The notes under the pieces were generated by a model. The model was given only the letters and a program-made list of their open reading frames with translations, ran no database searches and was not told where the DNA came from. From Azolla caroliniana (taxonomy: Eukaryota > Polypodiophyta): 64,000 bases of DNA. Location of the stretch: NCBI GenBank assembly GCA_043228905.1, contig JBHGNT010000008.1:21762001-21826000 (forward strand), in the 5' to 3' direction. Of this stretch, positions 19,470 through 30,423 are shown piece after piece (the first letter of the stretch is position 1; each line of letters opens with the position of its first letter). A program made the translations under genes and the position numbers.

Positions 19470-22400
19470 CGGCATGTGATGTCTCTCCAATCCAATCCTC
19501 TTCCGGCATGCTTCCAGCTTGTCGGGTGTGAGCACCTTGGTCAGCATATCCGACCCGTTCTCGTCCGTGTGGATCTTCGTCAGCACGAACTCCTTGTCTT
19601 CTATCCTTTCCCGGATCCAGTGGTATCTACGTTGGATGTGTTTCGTCCGGGAATGGTAGGCCGCGTTCTTTGCAAGGTGAATGGCACTCTGACTATCGCA
19701 GTAGAGTCGGTACTCCTCCTGCCGGATACCGAGCTCTCTAACGAAGTCCTTCATCCATATTATTTCCTTGCCGGCTTCAACAGCCGCCATGTACTCCGCC
19801 TCCGTGGTTGACAACGCAACCGTCTTCTGCAACCTCGACTGCCACGAAACGGCTCCCCCTGCATATGTCATTACATACCCTGATGTAGACCGGCTGGTAT
19901 CCGCATCAGCCGACATGTCTGAATCGGTAAATCCATCGAGTTCGGGCTTACCGGAGCCGAATCGGAGGCACATGTTCGAAGTGCCCTTTAAGTATCGGAG
20001 TATCCATTTGACCGCATTCCAGTGCTCCTTGCCGGGATTGCTCATGTACCGGCTCACCACTCCGACTGCATATCCTATGTCCGGTCTCGTACACACCATG
20101 GCGTACATCAAGCTCCCGACGGCTGAGGTATACGGCACTTTCATCATATCCTCCTTTTCAGCCTTTGTCTTGGGACTTTGCTTGCTGGACAGCTTGCAGT
20201 TTGCCGGGAGGGTCGATCCGACCGGTCTTGCTTCCGACATGTTGAACCGGTGAAGCACCTTCGTCACGTACTTCTCCTGTGACAGCCACAACTGCTTCTT
20301 CTTCCGGTCCCGGATGATGTGCATCCCTAGTATTTGCCTCGCCGGACCCAGGTCCTTCATTGAGAAGGTTCGGTGAAGAGCCTTCTTCAGCATCCGTATC
20401 TTGACCTGGTCCCGTCCGACGATCAACATGTCGTCCACGTACAGGAGGAGTATTAGAAAGTCTCCTCCTTCAAACTTCTTCACAAACACGCAGTGGTCGA
20501 ACTGCGTTTTGAGATACCCTTCGTCGGTCATGAAGGAGTCGAACTTCCGGTACCATTGCCGGGGAGCCTGCTTCAGTCCGTAAAGGCTCTTCTTCAACCG
20601 GCATACCAGGTGCTCCTTCCCTTTCTTCTCGAATCCTTCCGGTTGCTGCATGTAGATCTCTTCTTCGAGGTCACCGTGAAGGAATGCCGTCTTCACGTCC
20701 ATCTGTTCTACCTCGAGGTCCATGCTTGCCGCTATGCTCAGCACCGTCCGGATGGAGGTCATCTTCACTACCGGGGCAAATATCTCGTCGAAGTCGACGC
20801 CCTTCTTCTGCTGAAACCCCTTCACCACGATCCTGGCTTTGTATCTCGGGGGGTTTCCGGCATCTCCCGGTTTCAGCTTGAACACCCACTTGTTACGGAG
20901 TGCCCGTTTTCCTTTCGGCAGCTCCACAAGTTCATATGTGTGGTTCTCATGCAGGGAATCCATCTCCTCCTGCATGGCACTTAACCACCTGCGGCTATGG
21001 GTGTCATGCTTCGCTTCTTCAAAGCTTTCCGGCTCCCCTTCGTCGGTTAGCAGCACGTGCTTTGGTTCCGGAAATCTCCGGGGGGCCCTTCTCTCTCTTA
21101 GAGGATATCTCCTTTCCGGAGCTTCGGTAACCGGTTCTTCCGATTCTTCTTCATCCGAATCCATTTCGGGATCGGGGCCGGTTCCGGTATTATTTTCATC
21201 TTCTTCGGCCGGTTCTGTTTCTTCACCGTCTTCGGCCGGATCCTCGAGTGCTAACCGGTCCCTTGCCGGTCGGGACTGCTCCTCGTAGAGTTGATCCTCA
21301 CCGGTCGACTTGGAGCTCTTCATCTTCTTCTCCGACTCCCAGTCGGCGAGTGTCTTGTCCTCCATGAAGATGATATCTCGACTCCTGAATATCTTCTTGT
21401 CGACCGGATCCCATACTCGGTAGCCGAACTCGTCGTCGCCGTAACCGAGGAATATGCATGGCCGGGTCTTTGGATCTAGCTTTCCTCTCCGGTCCTTTGC
21501 CACATGCACGTATGCGAGACACCCGAACACCTTCAGATGCCGGTAGGACACTTCCTTACCGGTCCACACTTTCTGCGGCGTGTCTCCGTCCAACGGTACT
21601 GAGGGTGATCTGTTTATCACGTATGTCGCCGTCGACATTGCCTCAGCCCAAAACCCCTTGGGTAATTTCGCATGCGCCAGCATACTCCGGACCCTCTCCA
21701 TTATGGTCCGGTTCATCCTCTCGGCCAGCCCGTTTAGTTCCGGCGTCTTCGGCACAGTAAACTCGAGCCGGATTCCCTTCGAGCGACAGTACTCCTGAAA
21801 CTGCCCCCGGTATTCCCCTCCGTTATCCGCTCGTATCGCTTTCAGCTTCTTGCCGGATTCCCTTTCCACTCTCGCGTGGAGTTCTTTGAAGACGCACAAC
21901 ACTTGGTCCTTTGTCTTCAACGGTGCCGTCCACAGCTTCCGGCTGTGATCATCAATGAAAGTCACGAAGTACTGGGCTCCGCCATGTGACTTCGTTTCTA
22001 CCTGACACACATCAGTGTGCACCAACTCCAATGGTGCGCCACGTCTCGTCGGTGGCCTTGAGTGGAAGGAGGTTCGGTTCTGCTTACCGGCCAGGCAATC
22101 GGTGCACTTCTCCAGGTGCACATGCTTCACTGGAATAAGGTTGTCTTCTGCAAGCCTCTTCATCCCCTTCTCACTCATGTGGCACAGTCTCTTGTGCCAC
22201 AGCTCACCGGCAGTGTCGGCTGCCACGTTCAACTCTTCCGGACACAACCGGGCATTCATCAGGTACAGTGTGTTGTCTTTCCGGGCCCGAGCCACTATCA
22301 GGCTCCCCTTGCTGAACTTCATTACGCCGTTCCGGATGCTACCTGTGTAGCCTTCATCGTCTAGCCTCCCGGCCGAAATCAGGTTCAATCGAACCTCCGG

Positions 22401-23537
22401 AACGTGTCGGACATCCTTCAACAGCATTTTGCATCCGGTCGGGGTTGTCAACCATACGTCTCCTATGCCGGCAATCCGGCACGTACCTTCATTTCCCATC
22501 CGAACGCAGCCATGTTCACCGGCTGTGTAGGATGAGAAGTATCTACTTTCCGGGGTCAGGTGGAACGACGCTCCGGAATCGACCACCCAGGTAGTCTCAT
22601 CGCCGGCAATGTTTAGTTCACCTTCTTCGGTGATGAGCATGATCTCCTCTTCACTTGCCGCGAGTGCCGTCGTTCCTTTCCGGTCCTGCCCTCGCCGATC
22701 CGGACCTCTCCGGTCCGTGGCTCCCCGGTATGCACCGTTTCTCTCCGGTGACTTCTTCGAATCGGTGTCGTCGGCTCGGTTGTCTTTTCGGTAATGCCGA
22801 CAATTCTTCCGGAAGTGCCCCGGCTTCCCACAGTGGAAGCATGTGGGTCTTCCTCTTGACTGCGACCGGGTCCCCGACTTCTCCCGTCTTTGCGGACTCC
22901 GGTTCCATTGTCTTCCCCGTTCCGATTCGGTAAGCAGCGCCTTCGAGTCGGAGGCCGGTTCTTTATCTCTCCGACGCGCTTCTTCGTTCAAAATACTTGT
23001 CTTTACCGTTTGTAGGGACAAGTTATCTTCGGTGCAGGAGGTGCTGAGAGTCACCACCAAGTTCTCCCAGCTGTCCGGCAATGTACACATCAGGATGATG
23101 GCTTGCATTGCATCCTCCAATGGGAACTTGATCGCCGCAAGCTGGTTCACGAATCCCATGAACGTGCTTACGTGTTCCACCATACTCTCGCCGTCCCGGT
23201 ACTTGAGGTTCACTATCTTTCTCATCAGGGAGGTCCGGTTCAACGCATTCTTCCTCTCGTAGAGGCCCGACAGCTTCCTCCACATCTCATATGCGTTGGT
23301 GTCGTTCGCCACGTGTTGTAGAACACTCACGTCGACGTATTGCCGAATGGTTGCAACGGCTTTCCGGTTCAGAAGCCTCCACTCCGTCTCAAGTACCCCC
23401 TTGGGTATTTCCGACCTGTCGATCGGTTCATACAGGTCCCGAACAATGAGCAGATCCTCCATCTTTATCTTCCAGTCGGCGTAGTTCTGCGCATTCAGCA
23501 CCATCATCCCCGGCTGTCCGCTGCTGCCGCCTTCCAT
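19464..23537 (-). CDS. Copia B Gag-Pol polyprotein (1357 codons, intact)
   Basis: The polyprotein is processed into capsid, protease, integrase, reverse transcriptase and RNase H, which together copy and insert the element. Start chosen at 23537 (MEGGSSGQPG), inside the primer site; an upstream ATG at 23594 lies in the LTR. Residue positions: gag 1-230, zinc knuckle CFHCGKPGHFRKNC 233-246, protease D320SGAS, integrase zinc site H448/H453/C478/C481, catalytic D509, D571, E606, acidic linker about 740-800 (PAEEDENN), RT with YVDD 1033-1036, then RNase H with TEAEYMAA and the C-terminal DMLTK. No stop or frameshift. The length is normal for Tork-like elements. Confidence 0.95.
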   Translation of the reverse strand: MEGGSSGQPGMMVLNAQNYADWKIKMEDLLIVRDLYEPIDRSEIPKGVLETEWRLLNRKAVATIRQYVDVSVLQHVANDTNAYEMWRKLSGLYERKNALNRTSLMRKIVNLKYRDGESMVEHVSTFMGFVNQLAAIKFPLEDAMQAIILMCTLPDSWENLVVTLSTSCTEDNLSLQTVKTSILNEEARRRDKEPASDSKALLTESERGRQWNRSPQRREKSGTRSQSRGRPTCFHCGKPGHFRKNCRHYRKDNRADDTDSKKSPERNGAYRGATDRRGPDRRGQDRKGTTALAASEEEIMLITEEGELNIAGDETTWVVDSGASFHLTPESRYFSSYTAGEHGCVRMGNEGTCRIAGIGDVWLTTPTGCKMLLKDVRHVPEVRLNLISAGRLDDEGYTGSIRNGVMKFSKGSLIVARARKDNTLYLMNARLCPEELNVAADTAGELWHKRLCHMSEKGMKRLAEDNLIPVKHVHLEKCTDCLAGKQNRTSFHSRPPTRRGAPLELVHTDVCQVETKSHGGAQYFVTFIDDHSRKLWTAPLKTKDQVLCVFKELHARVERESGKKLKAIRADNGGEYRGQFQEYCRSKGIRLEFTVPKTPELNGLAERMNRTIMERVRSMLAHAKLPKGFWAEAMSTATYVINRSPSVPLDGDTPQKVWTGKEVSYRHLKVFGCLAYVHVAKDRRGKLDPKTRPCIFLGYGDDEFGYRVWDPVDKKIFRSRDIIFMEDKTLADWESEKKMKSSKSTGEDQLYEEQSRPARDRLALEDPAEDGEETEPAEEDENNTGTGPDPEMDSDEEESEEPVTEAPERRYPLRERRAPRRFPEPKHVLLTDEGEPESFEEAKHDTHSRRWLSAMQEEMDSLHENHTYELVELPKGKRALRNKWVFKLKPGDAGNPPRYKARIVVKGFQQKKGVDFDEIFAPVVKMTSIRTVLSIAASMDLEVEQMDVKTAFLHGDLEEEIYMQQPEGFEKKGKEHLVCRLKKSLYGLKQAPRQWYRKFDSFMTDEGYLKTQFDHCVFVKKFEGGDFLILLLYVDDMLIVGRDQVKIRMLKKALHRTFSMKDLGPARQILGMHIIRDRKKKQLWLSQEKYVTKVLHRFNMSEARPVGSTLPANCKLSSKQSPKTKAEKEDMMKVPYTSAVGSLMYAMVCTRPDIGYAVGVVSRYMSNPGKEHWNAVKWILRYLKGTSNMCLRFGSGKPELDGFTDSDMSADADTSRSTSGYVMTYAGGAVSWQSRLQKTVALSTTEAEYMAAVEAGKEIIWMKDFVRELGIRQEEYRLYCDSQSAIHLAKNAAYHSRTKHIQRRYHWIRERIEDKEFVLTKIHTDENGSDMLTKVLTPDKLEACRKRIGLERHHMPK

Positions 23538-23552
23538 TTTCTGTGTTACCGT

Positions 23553-23565
23553 CGCTCTGATACCA
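23553..23565 (-). other. Primer binding site of copia B
   Basis: TGGTATCAGAGCG on the minus strand, just inside the 5' LTR. Confidence 0.9.
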
Positions 23566-23568
23566 CTT

Positions 23569-24215
23569 TGTCGGAATTCCGTGCTCGGCCACAACCGAGG
23601 AACTGGATCGATTCACAGAAAACGGGAAATACAACAATGCACGAAAAACAATAGAGAGAAGGGTACACTGGATGTTTTACGTGGAAAACCCTAAATGGGA
23701 AAAACCACGGGAGTGCAAGACTCCAACTATCACTATACGCAGGAATGTACAATGGCGAGCTGCAAGGCGACGACCTTGAGCTCACTGTCCTCGCCACAGG
23801 CGGCGGTATTACACAGAGGCGTCGACCTCTTCCTTCCTCTTCCTCTCTCACTCTCTCTCTCGGCTGCTCTCACTTCGCTCCCTCTTAGTGGAAAACAGAA
23901 AAATGAGCAACAACATTTAAACTGTTTGCCCTAAGTCATATTTATACACATATGACTTTCGGGCTATTTACAAATATAGCCTCAAGGGCTCTTAGCAAAC
24001 ATATTCACAAATATGTCCCCGCATCCGGATCTCTCTCCGGGTACATTCGTCATCTGGCTCCGTAGCCGGGGTCTTCATCATCCGGATCCGTATCCGGGTA
24101 CTCTTCATCCGGCTTCATGCCGGGTACTCTTCATCATCCGGTTCCGTAACCGCAACCGGGCTTGCCGTCATTTATCTCCGGGGACATCCCATCCGGAGGG
24201 ACCGAAATCCCAACA
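23569..24215 (-). repeat. 5' LTR of copia B (647 bp)
   Basis: Near-identical partner of 18779-19453, lacking one 28-bp repeat unit. Followed (minus strand) by the primer site. Confidence 0.95.
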
Positions 24216-27162
24216 TTTTCAAACTATTCAGCCGACGCCAGCGGCACAATTTGACTAGGCAACGGGCAAGAGTGCAAGATAGTTGGAATCAGGGAGGTTC
24301 CCATCAGATTGGCAAATGGCAACACAATAACCCTACACCGAGTTCAGTACGTACTCGATCTAAAGAGGAGTCTGGTCTCCATCAGCATGTTAGCCGAAGA
24401 CGGGTATCGCACGACTCTACATGAGTCGACATGGGTGATCAGCCGAGGAAACCTCAAAATCGGTAGTGGGCATAAGTATAATAATCTATACCCATTGATG
24501 GCGATCAACCCTAAAGGGGCCGTGAACGTAGCTGAAAAGACTGACCCGAACCTATGGCATGGCCGACTCAGCCATATGTCACAAGCCGGACTTGATCGGC
24601 TGATGTCGGCCGACTACATTTCGAAATTCCAGGCAAACAAGGACTTTTGCGAGCATTGTCAATATGGGAAACAAACCCGAAGTCCGCACTCTCTCCACTA
24701 CGAGACAATACGACAACCCCTAGAGCTCGTGCACATAGACATATGTGGGCCCATGCCAAAGCGATCACTAGGAGGCTCTTGGTACTTCATCACATTCGTA
24801 GATGATTGTACATGGAAAGTTTGGGCATACTCCATCAAGTCCAAAGATGAAGAGCTCGAGGTCTTCACTCAATGGATATTTGAAGTGGAGAACTGGTTGG
24901 GATACAGAGTGAAGACACTTCAATCCAACAATGGAGGTGAGTACACCTCCAGAGCCTTCAAACAATACTTGTTCGAAAAAGGGATCCAACATCAAAAGAC
25001 CGTTCCTTACACACCCATGCAGAATGGGGTGGATGAACGGATCAACCGAACGATCTAGGTGAGGGTGACGGCAATGCTCCGGCAAGCTGGACTGAAGCTG
25101 GAATTCTGGGCCAAGGCATTGCAGGTGCTGGCAAGAGCAATCAGGCTTGAAATGCCACAGGCACTATGGTCAGGCAAACAACCAACCTACAATAGGCTTC
25201 ATATATTCGGATGCAAAGCCTACGCGTTCATCCCCAGGGACAAAAGGACGAAGTTGGCACCCCATGCAACAAAGTGCATATTTCTCAGTTATGGAACCGA
25301 TGGGGACTTCGGCTACCGGCTATGGAACCCTGAGAACCGGAAATTGATCCGGAGCAACGACATAGTCTTCAATGAAGACTCTATCTTCTCTCAACGAAAC
25401 CAACAAAAAACAGTTGGTAAGAAGGTATCCTTCGAAGATGACAGCACTGTCGTGGAAGGACCAACCAACCGGGCCGAATTGGAGACTCGACAAACAATCG
25501 AACTCCAACAAGCTGCCAACATCCCTGCCGACACTGAATTGGCAACAAGTCCTATTGTCGAACTCAAAGACAAAGTCTTCAAAGACACAACTGAATCTAC
25601 AAGGATCGATACAAGCAAAGTCACCAAGAGACAAGTCAGAAAAGAGTCGATGACAACCACAGGGGAGGACAACCAAACACCGCCAAAATCCCAAACCGGG
25701 GGCGGGACACCTCACAAAACTCCTGACACAACTGGTTCAACGAATACCGATCGTCAATCGGAACCAATCGAAGGATCCAAACCAGATATTACGACACCCA
25801 GGAGATCTGGATGAGCTCGAAGGCCAACAGAGTTTTATCAACTGGGCCTCGACTATGTCAACTACACGGATGCAGACGAACCAAGCACGTATGAAGAAGC
25901 TATGGCCGCACCAGACATTGATACATGGCTACAAGCCATGAAATCCAAAATGGACTTGATTCATCAGAATCAGACACAGGAGCTGGTCGAACTACCAGTA
26001 AGAAGAAAGCCGCTACCTTGCAAATGGGTGTTCCGATACAAGTATGTATCCGACTCAGAGAAACCCAATTACAAAGCTCGACTTGTCGCGAAAGGATTCA
26101 AACAGGAATACGGGGTCGACTACGATGAGATATTCTCACCAATAATCAAGATAACCACCCTTCGACTCCTACTAGGAGTCGTGATGACAGAAAATCTAGA
26201 GCTCGAGCAGATGGACATAAAGATGACATTCCAACACAGAGATCTGGAAGAAGACATATACATGTCTCAACCAGCAGGCTTCACGGCGATGGGGGAGGAC
26301 AAGTCACCTCGTATGTTGACTAAAGAAAAGTCTATACAGCCTAAAACAAGCGTTGAGAATGTGGTACCAGAAGTTTGACTCCTATATATGGCAACTTGGA
26401 TACAACAGATCAGACTCTGACCCATGCATGTATGTTTGGCAATTGGCCGATGAGTCCAGGATCTATCTGATCCTATATGTCGACGACATGCTGATTGCAA
26501 GGAGCAATCAAGCAGAAATCGATAAGTTGAAGCGGAGCCTTCACGCAAAGTTCGCGATGAAGGAACTCGGACAAGCCCGACACATATTGGGCACGAGGAT
26601 AGAGCGAAATCGGACGACCAAAACTCTTCGACTCTCCTAGTCTGAATACATCCGCAAGGTGCTGAAGCGCTTCAACATGGAGAACGTGAAGCGAACACCG
26701 ACACCGCTTCCGATGTCAATCAGATTATCAAATAGAGACTCTCCTGCAACAGACAAGGAGAGAGAGCTTAATGGAAAGATACCCTACGCATCGGCAATAG
26801 GAAGTATCATGTACGCAATGGTGGTGACTTGACCCGACCTAGTCTATGCCATAGGGGTGGTCAGCCAGTACATGTCAAACCCAGGAAAGAAGCATTGGGA
26901 GGCCGTCAAGCACATCCGTAGGTATCTAAAAGGAACCCTGGATGCACAACTGACTTACAGACTGACAACCTCAGCCGAAGTCGAAGGCTACACTGATTTC
27001 GACTATGCTAGAAATGCAGATAATCAGAAATTGACATTAGGCTACATCTTCACCTATGGTGGCGGGGCGATATCATGGAGGTCGAAACTTCAAGAGTACA
27101 CGGCTCTGTCTACCACAAAAGCTGAGTACATAGCAGCATCGGAAGCAGCGAAGGAAGCGATC
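24216..27162 (+). pseudogene. Copia A protease end, integrase, RT and partial RNase H
   Basis: This continues the frame interrupted at 18778. Integrase (24309-25058) has WHGRLSHMS, CEHCQYGK, LVHIDICGP, then SNNGGEY where the second catalytic Asp is Asn, and NGVDERINRT. In-frame stops occur near 25056, 25812 and 26638, with a frame change near 26340 and a nonsense codon in VVT*PDLVYA near 26830. RT keeps ILYVDDMLI (26475-26500). RNase H (26857 on) ends in mid-domain at EAAKEAI, where the 3' LTR begins, so the RNase H C-terminus and polypurine tract are missing. Decayed and non-autonomous. Confidence 0.85.
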
Positions 27163-27350
27163 TGTGTATTGTATCTCGATGACAAGCAGAGTATTGTATC
27201 TTTGAGAAAGAACGAAGTAATACGAAGCTTTCCATTAAAGCTCCATCTATGTAAGTCTCCACGCCTATCCTATTTTCTGTATTTGTTGTTTGTTGTCCAG
27301 TACCGACTACAAATCCATACACATTTCCACACATAACACTCGTACCCACA
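27163..27350 (+). repeat. 3' LTR of copia A (188 bp)
   Basis: Starts TGTGTATTGTATCTCGATGA and ends CGTACCCACA. It abuts coding sequence with no polypurine tract, implying an internal deletion reaching the LTR edge. Confidence 0.85.
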
Positions 27351-28245
27351 CAAGTTGCAATAGAACATCGCGGTCTTCCCTGGTTATTACGATCCAATAA
27401 GTTATTGTTTGTATTGAACTAAGAATTCGGCACGTTGATCTCCATTGGAGTTACCGTGGGTTCCATTGGATTTTCCTGGTTGCTCTGTTGTGATTGTTTA
27501 GGTGTGGCTGCAATTCGATGTAGCTTGGAGACTCTATGCGCTCTGCAATTTGTACCGCCATCTGAAATGTTGTTGGCCCTTGATCTTTCACATGCCTGGA
27601 TATATCGTGGCATAACCGAGGTAGTTAGAAATAGAGTTTCATAGTCTCTTTCATATGTGGATATACCCTTAACAACAGTAACGCTTTAACATGACTGCGA
27701 ATTGTGCCACTGGTTCATGTGGTTGTTGGTGTAGGGTGTCAAATTGTTGTAGTGTTGTTTGAGTGACATCATTGTTGGCAAATTGTTGCACTAATTGCTC
27801 ATGCAGGTATGGCCAGTGGCGTTTTATCTCCTTAGGCTGTTGGATGAACCAGGTTGCAGCCACATGCACTAGAACTGTGCGTAGCTCGAGTGCCTTCTGG
27901 TCGCCGTCCCACTCATGATATTCTACTACATTCTCGAAGTGATCCAACCAAGCTAGAATGTCCTCTGTTGGAAGTCCAGAGAAAGATTCTGGCCGGATTC
28001 TTCAATCTTTTTGTTTCTCGGGTTTGACATTTAATGGTGACGGATTAGTTAACCAATTCATTGGTGTCTAATTTGTGTGATTTACCTGCACCATCATGGT
28101 AGTTATGGCTTGAAACATATGGTCATTAGCAGGGCTTGGCGAATGTTGTTCCACGAATTTTGGCTACATACTCATGCTGCCATCGAACTTTGATTTCTTG
28201 GCGAATGTTGTCATGTATCGAGATTGCACAATCATGTGGTTTGGG
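27351..28245 (-). pseudogene. Ty3/gypsy gag N-terminal part
   Basis: The minus-strand frame 27669-27947 (WFIQQPKEIKRHWPYLHEQLVQQF...) resembles the retrotransposon gag core with its W and F positions. 27419-27613 is a downstream gag piece in another frame. It is on the same strand as, and collinear with, the gypsy fragment ending at 17501. It is cut on the right by the LINE at about 28246, so no gypsy LTR is seen. Confidence 0.6.
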
Positions 28246-30368
28246 CTTCTATTCAGTCCTGATACATTGGTCCCAAAAAGATGTTGTAGGAATCAATGGC
28301 TATGTGGGTAGCTAATGGCTTACAACGTATTTTAGAATTTTTCAAGTGTAAATCCAAGGAAAGGTTTTCTGTCTCGTGCTTCTCTTGTTTCTTTACATCG
28401 GTTACAGGAACGTTATCCACATTGTACTTGGATTGCTCAGAAACTTGGGTCAACAAAACAAGAACTTGTTGTACCATTAGAAAAGCATGCAAATTTTCAA
28501 TATCGTCGTAGGGCAGCTAATTGGACCCAAATGGGTGATAAATGCACCGCTGAATTTTTTCATACAATGAGACCCAATCATAATGTGGTTTCACTCAAAC
28601 AACTATAACATGAGAATGGAACCATCTTATTTGACCCTCAAGTGAGGAGAGAAATAGCCACACGATATTATTCCAACCTATTATCAAGAGTTTCCTTTTC
28701 CGATGAGGATTTAATAAGTCAGTCCTATGTATGGAATAAGTTGAATCCAAGAATAACACAAGATATGAATGTGCACCTTCAGGACATTCTTACATATGAT
28801 GAATTGAGTGAAGCACTTCAAGCTTTGCCTAGAAATGGTTGTCTAGGTATGGATGGTCTAACCCCAATATTCTTCATTAAATATTGGGACTTGTTCAGAG
28901 CAGATTTATGTACAACATTCCAACAAATTCTTCGAGAGGGTAATATTTCTTCACATTTTACAAAAGGACTAATTTACCTTATCCCTAAATCAGATGGTCC
29001 TTCACTAGATATCAAGAAATGGTGTCTGATTACACTACTGAATACGGCGTATAAAATCCTAGCTAAAGCAATTAGTATACGACTTAGTACTATAATGCTT
29101 ACAGTTCTACATCCGACTCAACAAGATTCATTCGAGAAAGGAGCATTTTGGATCATGTTTACACATTTTGGGAATCAATTGCATTGGCAGCCAAATCTAA
29201 TCAAAAGTTGGTTGTTGTTATGCTTGATTTTGAGAAAGCTTACGATCGTGTTGACTGGGAAATTTTGCAAGGTGTATTGGCTTATTTTGATTTCTCGAAA
29301 GAATGGATAAGAGGTATTTCTTCATTATATAATTCTGCATAAAGCCGAGTCTTACTGGCTAGGAATTATGGCCCTTTTTTTTCTATTTCTCGATTAGTTC
29401 ACCAGGGTTGTCCTTTGGGTCCCTTCCTGTTTTTGTTTTTTTGTTGAGGCAATGATTTCATTTTTTAATGCTAGTGATATTGGTATACATGGACTGCATC
29501 TCACGAGTCTCAAATATAGAAGTAGGGGACGCTGAATTTGCAAATGACATTGCCCCTATACTTAAAAGTTGATTTGGAACATTTCCAAAAAATAGAATTG
29601 GCCATATCCACGTTCTGTGAGGCTTGAAGTGCACTAGTCAATTGGAACAAGTCCTTTGCATTTTGGGTGGGGGATGTAGATCCTCCTCCATGGAATCCTC
29701 ATTCGCAATTTTAGTGGATACCATCAGGTTGCCCAGTTCAGTACCTAAGATGTACCATAGGTATTGATCTTTCAATGGACAATCAAGTGCCACCCCTCCT
29801 CTTGTCATTGCGGAAAAAGTTGTTATTATGGAATTCAGCCAAGTTGTTTTTTGTTGGTCGAATTGTAGTTGTAAATTATCAGGTTTTATTGGCTTCAACA
29901 TGGTATGTTCTATCATGTTGGATATTCTCCAAGTCATGTATTCTAAAAATACATAGACTGATTCGTAATTTCTTGTGGTTCAGTAAAACAAAAGGCAATG
30001 CTCGATCTAAAGTGAAATGGGATGTTATTACCTTACCTCGTTCTAAAGGAGGATTAGGTATTATTGATCCAAAAGACCAATCAAGTGCATTGTTAAGTAA
30101 ATTGCTCATTAGAGGATTTACGTTGTGGCAAGAGATATGGAAAATATTATTACTTTACCGTTGTTCAGATTGCCCTCCTCACTTAGGTGCCCCTTGGTCA
30201 AAGGATGTAAATTGGATATTTAGGGAAAATTTCCAAGTACCTTCAGCTAATAGATGGGAAGACAAATTTATTAGGACATTATTTTCAGCATGGCAACAAG
30301 GGTACCTGGTTCGCTTCACAATAAACCCAACCCCAAACATTATCTTGAGTATCTTAGTCAAAGAATAG
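28246..30368 (+). pseudogene. L1-type LINE, endonuclease-RT linker and RT (5' part)
   Basis: In shifting frames: a linker (ANWTQMGDKCTAEFFH near 28530), an RT core from 28642 (LPRNGCLGMDGLTPIFF, LLNTAYKILAKAISIRLS, HPTQQDSF, VVMLDFEKAYDRVDWEIL near 29220, HQGCPLGP near 29405), the active-site region AEFANDIAP near 29532-29555, where the usual FADD is FAND, and the post-RT domain 29775-30368 (KWDVITLPRSKGGLGI). Many frameshifts. The zinc-binding C-terminus reappears at about 42035, so the element is split by the intervening DNA. Confidence 0.85.
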
Positions 30369-30423
30369 TCTAGAACCCGTTATTTACAACATCAGATGGT
30401 TGAGTGTTGGGTTCTAGACTATT
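30364..30423. repeat. 15-bp perfect inverted repeat with 30-bp loop
   Basis: AATAGTCTAGAACCC (30364-30378) and GGGTTCTAGACTATT (30409-30423). It sits exactly where LINE homology ends. It could be the edge of the inserted unit or a terminator-like hairpin; the sequence alone does not decide. Confidence 0.8.

Larger units (their letters stand above)
18779..24215 (-). mobile_element. Copia B, complete nested Ty1/copia (Tork-like) element
   Basis: LTRs at 18779-19453 and 23569-24215 (5' end of the element on the right), with a perfect 5-bp target duplication TTTTC at 18774-18778 and 24216-24220. A primer site, one long polyprotein ORF and a polypurine tract are all present. By eye the LTRs differ only by one extra 28-bp unit in the left copy. 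It is inserted in the protease region of copia A. All parts needed for autonomous transposition are visible, and the near-identical LTRs imply very recent insertion. Confidence 0.95.

Noticed and set aside
20493-23654. Plus-strand frames opposite the copia B polyprotein
   Set aside because: Antisense shadows of a highly conserved minus-strand ORF.
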